NCBI GenBank assembly: GCA_024704175.1
Contig: CP085629.1
Location: 930,001 to 994,000 of the forward strand
Reading direction: 5' to 3'
Origin: Paenibacillus sp. P25
Lineage (GTDB): Bacteria; Bacillota; Bacilli; Paenibacillales; NBRC-103111
Length of the DNA: 64,000 nt
This document shows, piece by piece, positions 10,980 to 19,587 of this stretch. The notes below the pieces were generated by a model that saw only the letters and a list, made by a program, of their open reading frames with translations, searched no databases and was not told where the DNA came from. Made by a program: the position numbers and the translations under genes. Within the stretch, counting starts at the first letter, position 1; every line of letters starts with the position of its first letter.

Positions 10980-11057
10980 ACAAATGTAAAATTGTTGTTG
11001 ACACCCGGTTAAAAAATGCTTTAAAATTACAAATGTAACTATATAGAACATATGTAA
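10980..11057 (+). promoter_or_regulatory. Promoter and operator of the DRL-like oxidoreductase gene
   Basis: TTGACA (10998-11003) and TAAAAT (11022-11027) with an 18-bp spacer. The operator pair is ACAAATGTAA (11029-11038) and ACATATGTAA (11048-11057), again 19 bp apart. A third full copy, ACAAATGTAA (10980-10989), lies upstream of the -35 box, in a position similar to the extra half-site of the acoA promoter. Confidence 0.85.
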
Positions 11058-11151
11058 AAAGCGCAATGGTGATTTCTTATCTGTTAGTTGCCGTAAACCA
11101 AGATCAACTTAATTAAGCGATCATTTCGATCGAAGAAACGGGGAGAGAAGG

Positions 11152-12451
11152 ATGAACTTAAACCAGAAGCTGTCGGAACTGCACCGCAAGGGAGGTCTTA
11201 TCCGGGTCGGGTTGGTCGGGGCCGGACAGATGGGACGCGGCATGATTTCGCAAATCGAAAGCATGAAGGGTATGCGAGTCGTAGCTACGGCGGATGTTCG
11301 CACAGACAATGCTAAGAACGCTTACTTATTTGCGGGTGTGGCGGCGGACGCCATTATTGAAACCCGCGACCTGGAGAAGGCGGAGCGCGCAATCGAGCAG
11401 CGTCAGGTCGTTGTGACGAATGACATGCAGATGCTGCTTGCCCTGCCGAACGTGGATGTCATCGTTGACGCTACCGGCGTACCCAGCGTAGGTGCGGAAA
11501 TCGCCTGGAAGGCGATCCTGAACAAGAAGCATATTGTTATGCTGAATGTAGAGACCGATGTGACCGTAGGCCCGCTTCTCAATAAGATGGCTTCATCCGC
11601 AGGCGTCGTCTATACGGGCTCCGCGGGCGATGAGCCGGGTGCAGTGATGGAGTTGTATAACTTTGCGGATGCTATCGGGTTTGACGTACTGGCCATCGGT
11701 AAGGGCAAGAACAACCCGCTTAACGTACAAGCCACGCCGGATTCCGCCCGGGACTATGCCCTTAGCGTAGGGGCGAATCCGAAGATGATCGCTTCCTTCC
11801 AGGACGGCACGAAGACCATGATCGAAATGACGGCCGTCGCCAATGCGACAGGCTTTGTACCGGACCAAGCGGGGATGCACGGCCCGTCGGCGACGGTGGA
11901 AGAGCTGACCCAAGTGCTCCGGTCTGCGGCAAGACGGAGGTATTCTCAGCAAAACCGGCGTCGTTGAATACGTCAACGGGGTTGCGCCGGGCGTCTTCGT
12001 TATTGTGACCTCCGGCAAAGAAGAAGTGCTTCATGAGATGGAATATTTGAAAATGGGCAAAGGGCCGAATTTCGTACTGTTCCGTCCCTATCATTTAACG
12101 AGCCTGGAGACGCCGCTTTCCGTAGCAGGGGCGTATTTCTACAACGAACAGACGATTGCCCCTTGGAAAGGACTGGTGGCCGAAACCGTTACGATTGCGA
12201 AGAAAGACCTGCAGCCGGGCGATCGCTTGGACGGGATTGGTGGCTTTACGGTATATGGCAAAATTATGACCGCTTCCGAAGCCAAATCGCATCATGCGCT
12301 TCCGATCGGCTTGGTGCAGGCTCAAACGTTGACCCGTTCGGTCAAAGCCGGCGAAATCATCACGTACGATGCAGTAGAGCAAACAGAGAATTCGGTCATA
12401 TGGGAGCTGCGCAAGCTTCAGGATCAGGCGATTCTTACCGGCGACCTGTAA
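11152..12451 (+). CDS. COG4091-type NAD(P)-dependent oxidoreductase with SAF domain (DXR-like/DRL family), one frameshift
   Basis: About 433 residues joined. An N-terminal Rossmann fold carries RVGLVGAGQMGRGM near residue 18. The middle is related to homoserine dehydrogenase (VIVDATGVPSVGAEIAWKAI, GSAGDEPGAVMELY). The C-terminal SAF-type domain holds GLVAETVTIAKKDLQPGDRLDGIGG and VKAGEIITYDAV. The frame breaks near 11930; the continuation is GGILSKTGVVEYVNGVAPG. From the literature as I recall it, the Brucella DRL enzyme, which converts 1-deoxy-D-xylulose 5-phosphate to 2-C-methyl-D-erythritol 4-phosphate, belongs to this family. Placed beside a polyol PTS and under the shared operator, a role on a polyol phosphate is inferred. 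A simple homoserine dehydrogenase is unlikely because no threonine genes are near. Confidence 0.75.
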
Positions 12452-12550
12452 TTCCGGTCTGCCGAGATCTATACCGTCGTGACATGCGTTCCTAACGGTG
12501 ATGCAGTGCCGTGGGTTTAATGCGCCATCGTTTTTCGGCATGGGCGAACG

Positions 12551-12590
12551 TCCACCTTACTCGGGCAAATCATCCGGGAAGGTGGATTTT
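12551..12590 (+). terminator. Intrinsic terminator after the DRL-like gene
   Basis: Stem TCCACCTT / AAGGTGGA followed by TTTT. The remaining 12591-12748 holds a candidate -10 TATAAT at 12697-12702 for the regulator gene. No copy of the shared operator is seen here. Confidence 0.7.
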
Positions 12591-12748
12591 GGCATCTTTA
12601 GCTTGGATACTTTACCATAGGTACGCAGGTGACCGGTGCGGGGAGCAAGGATTCTCATGTGCGTTTTTTTCCATGCCTGTCAAAGGTGAAGTATGCTATA
12701 ATCTGTCGTATAATAAGACGAATGATGAAGTTCAGATGGGGTTGATCC

Positions 12749-13720
12749 ATGTTGATGACGGATGAGGAAAAGAAGTTTTTGCTCAAGATTAGCCGTATGT
12801 ATTATTTTGACGAGCTCACTCAGGCGGAAATCGCCAAAAAGGTGGGGGTGTCCAGACCGATCATTTCCAAGGGCCTGCAGAAGGCGCGCAGTGAAGGATT
12901 GGTCGAAATCATCATTCACGATGAGGCTGACCAAACCATTGACCTGGAGCAGGTAATTGTAAACGCTTTTTCGCTTGACGATGTCATTGTCGTGCCGACG
13001 GCCGAAATCCCTGCAGAGGTCGCGAAAAGTGCGGTGTCTAAGGCGGTCGCCGCTTATGCACTGAAGCAGCTGAGGGATGCGAGTGTCGGCAAGCTGGGCA
13101 TTTCATGGGGGACAACCCTTTCCAGTATGGTGAAGGAATGGCCAAGCGAGTCGCATGAGCATCTTAAAGTGATTCCCTTGATCGGAGGGATGGGCTCAAC
13201 CCGGATTGAGCTTCACTCCAATCAGCTGGCGTATGAGCTGTCCAAAAAGCTGAACTGCAGCTGCGAGTCGCTGTACGCTCCTGCGATTGTGGAGAGTGAG
13301 AATTTACGCGAGCTTCTTCTGCAAACCCCAACCGTATCCGATCTGCTGGAGGATGCGAAAAAGATCGATTTGGCGATCGTCGGGATAGGGAATCCGTTCG
13401 TTGATTCGACAATGAAAGAGATCGGATATATTGGCGAAGAGGAATTTAAAAGTTTGAAGGCCGCCGGCGTCGTAGGAGACATCAATTCCTGTTTCATTTG
13501 TGAAGATGGAAGCATTGCGAAGAATACCATCAATGAGCGGGTTATCGGGGTTAATGTGGAGGATTTGAAGCGGGTGGAGAAAGTGATAGCGGTCGTTCAG
13601 GGAATCCACAAGGTAGACAGTATCCTGGCAACGCTTCGCGGCGGCTACGTGGATGCTCTGATCACCGATGAGCAGACGGCCTCGGCGCTGGTTCAAAAAA
13701 TAAAAGCAGCAAAAAAATAA
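12749..13720 (+). CDS. SorC-family sugar-binding transcriptional regulator
   Basis: Intact 323 residues, typical of SorC/DeoR-like sugar-binding regulators. The N-terminal helix-turn-helix spans about residues 20-50 (ELTQAEIAKKVGVSRPIISKGL). The C-terminal sugar-phosphate-binding domain contains GKLGISWGTTLSSMVKEW, VIPLIGGMGS and LAIVGIGNPF. It lies between the DRL-like gene and the gutM-PTS operon, so it is the obvious candidate to bind the repeated ACA(A/T)ATGTAA operator at four promoters. Members usually respond to a phosphorylated sugar or polyol, here presumably the PTS product or a downstream intermediate. Its own promoter lacks the operator, which argues against tight autoregulation. 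Confidence 0.9.
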   Translation: MLMTDEEKKFLLKISRMYYFDELTQAEIAKKVGVSRPIISKGLQKARSEGLVEIIIHDEADQTIDLEQVIVNAFSLDDVIVVPTAEIPAEVAKSAVSKAVAAYALKQLRDASVGKLGISWGTTLSSMVKEWPSESHEHLKVIPLIGGMGSTRIELHSNQLAYELSKKLNCSCESLYAPAIVESENLRELLLQTPTVSDLLEDAKKIDLAIVGIGNPFVDSTMKEIGYIGEEEFKSLKAAGVVGDINSCFICEDGSIAKNTINERVIGVNVEDLKRVEKVIAVVQGIHKVDSILATLRGGYVDALITDEQTASALVQKIKAAKK

Positions 13721-13725
13721 TCGTT

Positions 13726-13757
13726 CAATGGTTGCAAATGTTGCAGCCATTTTTTCT
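13726..13757 (+). terminator. Intrinsic terminator after the SorC regulator
   Basis: Stem ATGGTTGCAA / TTGCAGCCAT with loop ATG, followed by TTTTTT. Confidence 0.8.
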
Positions 13758-13778
13758 TCTCAAATATTGAAGTTTTTA

Positions 13779-13837
13779 TTGACACTAAAAATGAAAGCGA
13801 TTTATAATACAAATGTAAACGGCTATAACATATGTAA
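13779..13837 (+). promoter_or_regulatory. Promoter and operator of the gutM-PTS operon
   Basis: TTGACA (13779-13784), an 18-bp spacer and a perfect TATAAT (13803-13808). The operator pair ACAAATGTAA (13809-13818) and ACATATGTAA (13828-13837), 19 bp apart, begins immediately after the -10 box. A bound repressor would therefore block RNA polymerase. Confidence 0.88.
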
Positions 13838-13863
13838 AAGTATCGCGAAGAGGGGTGATTGAA

Positions 13864-14241
13864 ATGCAATGGTGGAACACGGTAATCATGATATTTATCT
13901 TCGCGTGGTTTCTGCAGATTGCACTTAGTTACGTACAAAGCAAGCATTATCAACAAACCGTACGATCGATGTCCCGGCATGGTACCGGTTTTTTGGGGGT
14001 TGGGGTAGCGAAAAGAAAATTGGGCGTCGGCTCGGTCGTTATTCTGGTAACGGACCTGAATGGCGTGGTCACGCAAGCGAAAGAGCTGACAGGCGTAACC
14101 GTTTTTGGCCGATTCAAGCAGGCAACTGATTTTATCGGAAGGTCACTTAGCGAAATTGAAGCTTTTCATAACGACAAATCACGGTTTCACGCCGTGAGGG
14201 GTGCAGTAGAGCAAATTAAAAATCAAGCGATGAATCATTAG
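13864..14241 (+). CDS. gutM: GutM-like glucitol operon activator/accessory protein
   Basis: 125 residues with an N-terminal hydrophobic segment (NTVIMIFIFAWFLQIALSY) and a cytoplasmic domain, matching the GutM family that accompanies glucitol-type PTS genes. ATG 13864 is chosen because AGGGGTG (13851-13857) is spaced 6 bp; a GTG at 13855 overlaps that site. In E. coli GutM is described as an activator of the glucitol operon. The membrane helix suggests it may sense or assist the transporter. It is first in the PTS operon, 14 bp before the IIC gene. Confidence 0.85.
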   Translation: MQWWNTVIMIFIFAWFLQIALSYVQSKHYQQTVRSMSRHGTGFLGVGVAKRKLGVGSVVILVTDLNGVVTQAKELTGVTVFGRFKQATDFIGRSLSEIEAFHNDKSRFHAVRGAVEQIKNQAMNH

Positions 14242-14255
14242 AAGGAGGAGATTTC

Positions 14256-14783
14256 ATGGATTTTCTGGTTCGTCTCGCTGAAGGTTTCATCGGAATGTTT
14301 AATGCGGGCGGTAAAACCTTCGTCGGTTTGCTGACCGGTATCCTGCCTACACTGATTTGTTTAATTACAGTAATCAACGCCATCATCAAATTTGTCGGCG
14401 AGGAGCGCATTAATAACTTTGCACAAAAGACAACGAAATATGCGATCCTTCGTTATACCCTCTTCCCCATCCTGGCCGTCTTCTTCTTGACCAACCCGAT
14501 GTGCTACAGCTTTGGCAAGTTTTTGCCCGAACGCCAGAAGCCGGCTTTCTACGATTCGGCCGTATCCTTTGTCCATCCGATCACCGGTTTGTTCGCCCAT
14601 GCCAATGCCTCGGAGCTTTTCGTTTACCTGGGCATCGCGAACGGGATTACGGCGCTGGGCCTGTCGCTTGGACCGCTCGCCATCCGCTATTTCCTGGTTG
14701 GTATCCTCGTCATTCTGATGCGCGGATTGGTAACCGAATGGATTACGGTATCCATGATGCGTAAGAAAGAATCTCAAGCCTAA
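14256..14783 (+). CDS. srlA: PTS glucitol/sorbitol-type IIC component
   Basis: Intact 175-residue integral membrane protein of the glucitol family (EIIC-Gut). It has several hydrophobic helices and the family segments [20 protein letters not shown] near the start and [20 protein letters not shown] in the second half. It has a strong GAAGGAGGAG site. It forms the translocation channel with the membrane part of the next gene product. The family's known substrates are hexitols such as sorbitol, but substrate cannot be read from sequence, and the locus has no sorbitol-6-phosphate dehydrogenase. Confidence 0.92.
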   Translation: MDFLVRLAEGFIGMFNAGGKTFVGLLTGILPTLICLITVINAIIKFVGEERINNFAQKTTKYAILRYTLFPILAVFFLTNPMCYSFGKFLPERQKPAFYDSAVSFVHPITGLFAHANASELFVYLGIANGITALGLSLGPLAIRYFLVGILVILMRGLVTEWITVSMMRKKESQA

Positions 14784-14806
14784 CACAAGGAAAAGGAGCC
14801 GATCGT

Positions 14807-15823
14807 ATGACTGCATATAAAGCGGTAAAGGTAACTAAAGGAGCCGGAGGCTGGGGGACGGGATTTCTGATCCAGCCGAATGAAACGAAGCGCTATGTCG
14901 TTTCCGTAACAGGCGGAGGCATTCATCCGGTAGCGCAGCGGATCGCCGACCTCACCGGTGCGGAAGCGGTAGACGGGTTCAGCACTTCCGTTGAAAGCGA
15001 CAAAATGGCTTGTGTGGTCATCGATTGCGGAGGCACCGCACGATGCGGCGTGTACCCTAAGATGGGCGTCCTGACGCTCAATATTCACCAAACATCACCA
15101 TCCGGTCCGCTGATGCGATACATTACCGAAGAAAATTTTGTATCGGGCGTGAACGAAGGCAGCATAGCCCTTCTGGATGACAGTCAACTGGCCGCGGCTC
15201 AAACCGGCGCAGCGGCATCCGCCGCACGATCGGCGACCGAACTGAAAGAAGAAGCAAAAGCCAAAGCGAAGGAAGTCTATAAACAGCCTCAAAAGTCCAA
15301 TTTCATCGTATCCATCGGCCGGGCTATGGGGAACGTTGTCAACGTGTTTTATCAGGCCGGACGTGAGACGATAGAAATGGTGCTCAAAAACATCCTTCCG
15401 TTTATGGCCTTTGTAAGCGCCATCATGGGGATCATTGTCTACACGGGCATCGGTGATCTCATTGCCAAATTCGTAACTCCGCTTGCGGGAAATATCGCCG
15501 GGCTTCTCGTTCTTTCCGTCATTTGCGCCATTCCGATCCTTTCCCCGATGCTTGGACCGGGGGCGGTTATCGCACAGGTTGTCGGCGTACTTGTCGGAAC
15601 GGAAATCGGTAAAGGCAATATTCCTCCACAGCTGGCCTTACCTGCTCTGTTCGCTATCAACCCGCAGGTAGGCGCGGACTTCGTTCCCGTCGGTCTTACT
15701 TTAGGCGAAGCCAAACCGGAAACGATTGAGGTTGGTGTGCCGGCGGTCCTGCTCTCCCGTCAGATTACAGGCCCGATCGCCGTCCTGATTGCTTATGTAT
15801 GCAGCTTTGGCCTTTATTCTTAA
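14807..15823 (+). CDS. srlE: PTS glucitol/sorbitol-type IIBC component
   Basis: Intact 338 residues. The N-terminal IIB domain contains the expected phospho-cysteine region ([19 protein letters not shown], about residues 70-90). An Ala/Lys-rich linker spans about residues 125-165. A C-terminal membrane domain follows ([20 protein letters not shown] onward). It receives phosphate from IIA and passes it to the incoming polyol. Spaced 23 bp after IIC with AAAAGGAG upstream. Confidence 0.92.
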   Translation: MTAYKAVKVTKGAGGWGTGFLIQPNETKRYVVSVTGGGIHPVAQRIADLTGAEAVDGFSTSVESDKMACVVIDCGGTARCGVYPKMGVLTLNIHQTSPSGPLMRYITEENFVSGVNEGSIALLDDSQLAAAQTGAAASAARSATELKEEAKAKAKEVYKQPQKSNFIVSIGRAMGNVVNVFYQAGRETIEMVLKNILPFMAFVSAIMGIIVYTGIGDLIAKFVTPLAGNIAGLLVLSVICAIPILSPMLGPGAVIAQVVGVLVGTEIGKGNIPPQLALPALFAINPQVGADFVPVGLTLGEAKPETIEVGVPAVLLSRQITGPIAVLIAYVCSFGLYS

Positions 15824-15850
15824 TGCAAATTTACCCGGAGGTGTTCTTTC

Positions 15851-16216
15851 ATGCAAAACTTATACGAAGCTACCATTACTGAAATCGGAACAGACGTCCC
15901 TTTCATTATCGAAGAGAATGTCGTTATTTTCTTTGACGAAAAGGCGCCAAAGGAACTGCACGATGTGGCGGTCGTCCATAAGAATGGAGCCCTGCTGTCC
16001 GATATTGCAGCCGGAGACACCTTTCTCTACAACGAAACCCGATATCGTGTCATTTTCGTAGGCGACACCGCCAATGCGACGATCCGCGATTTGGGTCACT
16101 ATACACTCAACTTCACGGGAGATACTTCCGAAACGCTGCCCGGCAGTATTTATGTTGAAAAGGCTGACGTTCCCGAGCTGAAAGCAGGGACTGTGTTCCG
16201 CTTTGTTAGAGAATAG
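15851..16216 (+). CDS. srlB: PTS glucitol/sorbitol-type IIA component
   Basis: Intact 121-residue soluble IIA of the glucitol family. The phosphorylated His is expected in DVAVVHKNGALL (near residue 43). Typical elements include IIEENVVIFFDEKAPKELHD and LGHYTLNFTG. It takes phosphate from HPr and gives it to the IIB domain encoded just upstream. With IIC and IIBC it completes a full glucitol-type permease. Confidence 0.92.
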   Translation: MQNLYEATITEIGTDVPFIIEENVVIFFDEKAPKELHDVAVVHKNGALLSDIAAGDTFLYNETRYRVIFVGDTANATIRDLGHYTLNFTGDTSETLPGSIYVEKADVPELKAGTVFRFVRE

Positions 16217-16292
16217 CTGGAGAGAAAAAGTGGAAGTCGGAGGGATTCCATATGAACCAATATGTTGCCGGCTTCAAGAGGAGGGCTGCAAT

Positions 16293-17960
16293 ATGTTGAT
16301 GCAGGGAATGGCAGCTTCCCCTGGAATTGCGGTAGGGCGGGCGCCGCTGCTGCGTAAAGAGGAGCGGCGGCTCGTCCAGAGCAGAATAACGGAAGCGGAA
16401 GTGTCCGGCGAAGTGGAGCGCTTCGACCTGGCTGTTGAACAAGCGAAATTGCAGCTTAAGGCTTTAATCGACCGGCTGGAGTCGGAGGGAAGCAGTCAGG
16501 AGGCGGGCATCGTAGAGGGCCAGTGGTTTTTCCTGGATGACCCTCAGCTGAAGATGCATGTGCAAAGTAAAATTACCTCAGACCTGGCGGATGCGGTTTG
16601 GGCCGCGCACGAGGTGTTCGCCGAATATGCGAAAGCGTTTGAAGCGATCGAGGATGAGTACATTAAAGAACGGTTAACCGATCTGAGGGATGCGGAAAGC
16701 CGTTTGCTCGACGTGCTGATGGGCGTTCGGAATATTGACTTGTCTGCACTGGATGAGCCTGTCATTATTTTGGCCCATGATCTCACGCCTTCGATGACCG
16801 CCCAGATGAACCGGTCAATGGTACTGGGCTTCGCCACCGAGGTCGGAAGCCGTATCAGTCATACGGCGATTATGGCCCGAACGTTCGGCATCCCGGCCGT
16901 GGTCGGTGTGAAGGATTTGCTTTCATCAATGGAGGACGGCGCTCAGGTGGTATTGGATGGAGATGAAGGGCAGGTGCTCAGCCGGCCGGATGAGCAGCGA
17001 CTGCTCAGGTACGAGCAAAAAAGAAAAGAACACGTCGCTTTATCGAAGCAATTGAGCGCGCTTCGGGAGGTGGTCGCTGCAACGATAGACGGCAAGCGTT
17101 TTGAACTGTACGGCAACATAGGAAAGCCCGAGGAAGCAGGCCTTGTACTTGAGCACGGCGGCGAAGGCATCGGTCTGTTCCGCACCGAGTTCCTGTTCAT
17201 GGACCGAGCGGACATGCCCTCGGAGGAAGAGCAGTATCAAGCCTATCGACAGGCGCTAATCAATGCAGGAGGAAGACCGGTCATCATCCGGACTCTGGAC
17301 ATCGGAGGCGATAAGGAGATTCCTTATTTACCGATCGGGCAGGAATTTAACCCGTTCCTCGGCTGGCGCGCGATTCGATACTGCTTGTCAGACCCCGCGT
17401 TGTTCAAAATTCAGCTTCGCGCCTTGCTTCGTGCAGCAGTGGAGGGTGATCTTCGCATCATGTTCCCGATGATATCCGGAGTGCGGGAAGTCGAGCAGGC
17501 CAAGGCGCCGCTGGAGGAAGCCGGGCAAGAGCTGGAGTCCCAGGGTAAGCCGTATAAGAAGCGGATTCCTGTCGGCATCATGATTGAAATTCCTTCGGCG
17601 GCACTTGTTTCCGATAAGCTAGCGCCGCTCGTAGACTTTTTCAGCATCGGTACCAATGATTTGATTCAATACACTCTAGCGGCCGACCGGATGAATGAAA
17701 AGGTCAGTTACTTATATGATGCGGAGCATCTCGGCGTCCTGCGGTTAATTGAAATGGTCAGCCGCAGCGCGAAGGCTCATGGAAAGCCAATCGGGATGTG
17801 CGGCGAAATGGCAGGCGATCCGAAGATGGCGAAGCCGCTCATCGGACTCGGCATCGATGAATGGAGCATGAGCGCTTCTCAGATTCCGTACGTCAAGCAG
17901 GAGATTTTAAAGCTTTCCGAAGCCGAATGCCGAGATTTTGTCAAGCAACTGCTAAGCTAA
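16293..17960 (+). CDS. ptsI: PTS Enzyme I (PEP-protein phosphotransferase)
   Basis: 555 residues and intact. The N-terminal domain starts MLMQGMAASPGIAVGRA. The phosphohistidine is in GSRISHTAIMARTFGIPAVVG near residue 190. The PEP-binding TIM barrel has GEGIGLFRTEFLFMDR and FFSIGTNDLIQY, and the conserved Cys is in IGMCGEMAGDP near residue 503. ATG 16293 is preferred because GAGGAGGG lies just upstream. Enzyme I moves phosphate from PEP to HPr. Housekeeping ptsHI normally stands elsewhere with ptsG, so this looks like a second, locus-dedicated copy, or the only copy recruited here. The window cannot distinguish these. Confidence 0.95.
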   Translation: MLMQGMAASPGIAVGRAPLLRKEERRLVQSRITEAEVSGEVERFDLAVEQAKLQLKALIDRLESEGSSQEAGIVEGQWFFLDDPQLKMHVQSKITSDLADAVWAAHEVFAEYAKAFEAIEDEYIKERLTDLRDAESRLLDVLMGVRNIDLSALDEPVIILAHDLTPSMTAQMNRSMVLGFATEVGSRISHTAIMARTFGIPAVVGVKDLLSSMEDGAQVVLDGDEGQVLSRPDEQRLLRYEQKRKEHVALSKQLSALREVVAATIDGKRFELYGNIGKPEEAGLVLEHGGEGIGLFRTEFLFMDRADMPSEEEQYQAYRQALINAGGRPVIIRTLDIGGDKEIPYLPIGQEFNPFLGWRAIRYCLSDPALFKIQLRALLRAAVEGDLRIMFPMISGVREVEQAKAPLEEAGQELESQGKPYKKRIPVGIMIEIPSAALVSDKLAPLVDFFSIGTNDLIQYTLAADRMNEKVSYLYDAEHLGVLRLIEMVSRSAKAHGKPIGMCGEMAGDPKMAKPLIGLGIDEWSMSASQIPYVKQEILKLSEAECRDFVKQLLS

Positions 17961-17983
17961 ATGAGCGTAAAGGAGCAGATTCC

Positions 17984-18250
17984 ATGTTGACTCAACAAGT
18001 CATCGTTCAAAATCACACGGGGCTTCATGCCCGTCCCGCTAAGGAAATTGTAAAAACCGCCGGTTCGTTCCAATCGGAGATTACTTTAAAGAAGGACACG
18101 AAGATAGCGAACGCCAAAAGTTTAGTCGGTGTGATCGCTCTGGGGGCGCCCAAGGGTACGGAAATTATCGTGAGTGCGGCCGGGGAAGACGAGGAGTCCG
18201 CTTTGAAATCCATCGTAGCTTTGTTTGAAAACAAGTTTGGCGAAGAGTAA
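17984..18250 (+). CDS. ptsH: Phosphocarrier protein HPr
   Basis: 88 residues. Catalytic His15 lies in QNHTGLHARPAKE, and Ser46 lies in NAKSLVGVIALG. Retention of Ser46 means it could be phosphorylated by HPr kinase and take part in CcpA-dependent catabolite repression, unlike Crh or NPr-type paralogues that lack one of the sites. It follows Enzyme I by 23 bp with RBS AAAGGAG, in inverted order relative to the common ptsH-ptsI arrangement. It is last in the PTS operon. Confidence 0.95.
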   Translation: MLTQQVIVQNHTGLHARPAKEIVKTAGSFQSEITLKKDTKIANAKSLVGVIALGAPKGTEIIVSAAGEDEESALKSIVALFENKFGEE

Positions 18251-18318
18251 GTAGAACTCATGTTATTCTGAGGAACATTGGTTATAATGGAAGTAAGCTG
18301 AGATGATTTTGGGGTGAG

Positions 18319-18662
18319 ATGATGAAAGAGACCCAGGTTACGGTATCTCTTTTTGCATTCATTGTAGAGAAGAAGTGGATCATACCATCTGCTACTTAAA
18401 TAATAAAATATCCCAAATCACTTGTAACGTTTGCGGCAAATCATTGGAAATCAAGATTGACATCACTCGGGAAATTTTCGAAGAATGGGTAGAAAGACTG
18501 AAAAGCAAGCCTTTGAGGATGAACGAGGAGATCAGAGGTCATATGATCGAATTTCTGCTTTCATTTCCTTTCAGGGTAACCAGTAAGCCTTATCGAATTT
18601 ATAAGGAAATGAAAGAAGTAAAGGGTTATTACCAAAAGTATAAAATCAAAAAAAAGATTTAA
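18319..18662 (+). CDS. Hypothetical protein with a CxxC pair, probably frameshifted
   Basis: Not recognised. An upstream piece starting at ATG 18319 (MMKETQVTVSLFAFIVEKK) appears to continue after a one-base shift near 18372 into VDHTICYLNNKISQITCNVC. The joined product is about 113 residues, rich in Lys in the C-terminal half (YYQKYKIKKKI). It has a single CNVCGK pair that could be half of a zinc ribbon. If the frameshift is real, translation may start at GTG 18375. A TATAAT at 18283-18288 could serve as -10 box. Confidence 0.45.
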
Positions 18663-18702
18663 AAATCCGGTATCGAAGCCGGAATCGAATGGTACCATAG
18701 AA

Positions 18703-18731
18703 AAGACATCCCTGCCGGGTGTCTTTTTTTG
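18703..18731 (+). terminator. Intrinsic terminator
   Basis: Stem GACATCC / GGGTGTC followed by seven T. Sequence and downstream context are nearly repeated at 19559-19587. Confidence 0.85.
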
Positions 18732-18765
18732 TTCCTCCCAAACAATATACTTGTATGACGAAATT

Positions 18766-18847
18766 TGTCGACCGGGTCAAGGAGATGTACCAGCTACCTG
18801 AGCAGGTGGAGAGCATGCAGCAGGAATTTGACGGCATGGGCGTCTAG
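18766..18847 (+). pseudogene. Truncated duplicate of the coiled-coil membrane protein gene at 19667
   Basis: Sequence from TGTCGACCGGGTCAAGGAG onward matches 19769-19845 with few changes and stays in frame (VDRVKEMYQLPEQVESMQQE) until TAG 18845-18847. Directly upstream, 18717-18765 matches 19573-19625, so the copy lacks the start codon and signal-peptide region (about 143 bp). It looks like a partial segmental duplication with an internal deletion. From 18848 to 19171 no gene is seen; that stretch is AT-rich, with a candidate promoter TTGCTT (19094-19099), 18 bp, TACAAT (19118-19123). Confidence 0.75.
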
Positions 18848-19171
18848 GATTTTATTTTCTTCTCTTGAGCTAAGCTACATTATTTTTTAGGCACGGTCTA
18901 CGATTTATTCCCGGGGTATGGTTTTTAGTGCTTGGAGGATTTCGCAATTATTATGCTAATAGAGTGACGTCCCATGTTTTTTAGACGAATATTTCTCACT
19001 TACTCTGCAAAAAGCTTGATTTTATCTGGCTTTTTTAACGAGTAATTTTCAATAAGCTCCCGCGCAATAGGATTAAAAGCAATCCGGAAAGACTTGCTTT
19101 ATTTGCATTTCTTTTAGTACAATAGTTTTTGAACTAATGAAATATATACATAGGAGAGGGAGACCAGATTT

Positions 19172-19526
19172 ATGCAAATTTTAAAAATGCTAAAGCCGGT
19201 TTATGTGAAAGAGCTGGACAAGGCCGTTCCGTTATTGCTGCAGACGAAAGCCGGGACTAGATTTCACTATGAGGAGAAACAATTGGACATTGCCGTTGTT
19301 GGCCGGCTGTTGCTGATCGGCGGGACGGAAGAGGCGCTGGCGACCGTGCGGGATATCAGCCTTTCCATGCTGGTGGATGATGTTCATGCTTATAAAGCTT
19401 GGTCCGCTCAGTCAAGGAGCCGTGATCCGGCAGGATATTACGAAGGTCCCGACAGGGTACAATATGATTGTGCAGCGACCGGACGGCACGGTGATCGAAT
19501 TTGTGGAACATATCAAGTCCGCTTAA
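19172..19526 (+). CDS. VOC (glyoxalase/bleomycin-resistance fold) family protein, one frameshift
   Basis: About 117 residues joined. MQILKMLKPVYVKELDKAVPL starts a VOC module; LDIAVVGRLLLIGG and SMLVDDVHAYKAW follow. After a break near 19402 the frame continues as LSQGAVIRQDITKVPTGYNM to TAA 19524-19526, with RPDGTVIEFVEH giving the late metal/ligand Glu typical of the fold. Function is unknown. The family includes glyoxalases, dioxygenases and antibiotic-binding proteins. It has its own promoter and is followed by a terminator. Confidence 0.75.
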
Positions 19527-19558
19527 AGATATTTAATGCTATGTCATTTAAAAGACAC

Positions 19559-19587
19559 CGGACACCCCCGCCGGGTGTCTTTTTTTG
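19559..19587 (+). terminator. Intrinsic terminator after the VOC gene
   Basis: Stem GACACCC / GGGTGTC followed by seven T. It is the second copy of the duplicated segment. Confidence 0.85.

Noticed and set aside
13864..18250. Plain sorbitol utilisation operon
   Set aside because: The PTS is of glucitol type, but sorbitol-6-phosphate dehydrogenase is missing from the operon and the co-regulated genes do not fit hexitol catabolism.
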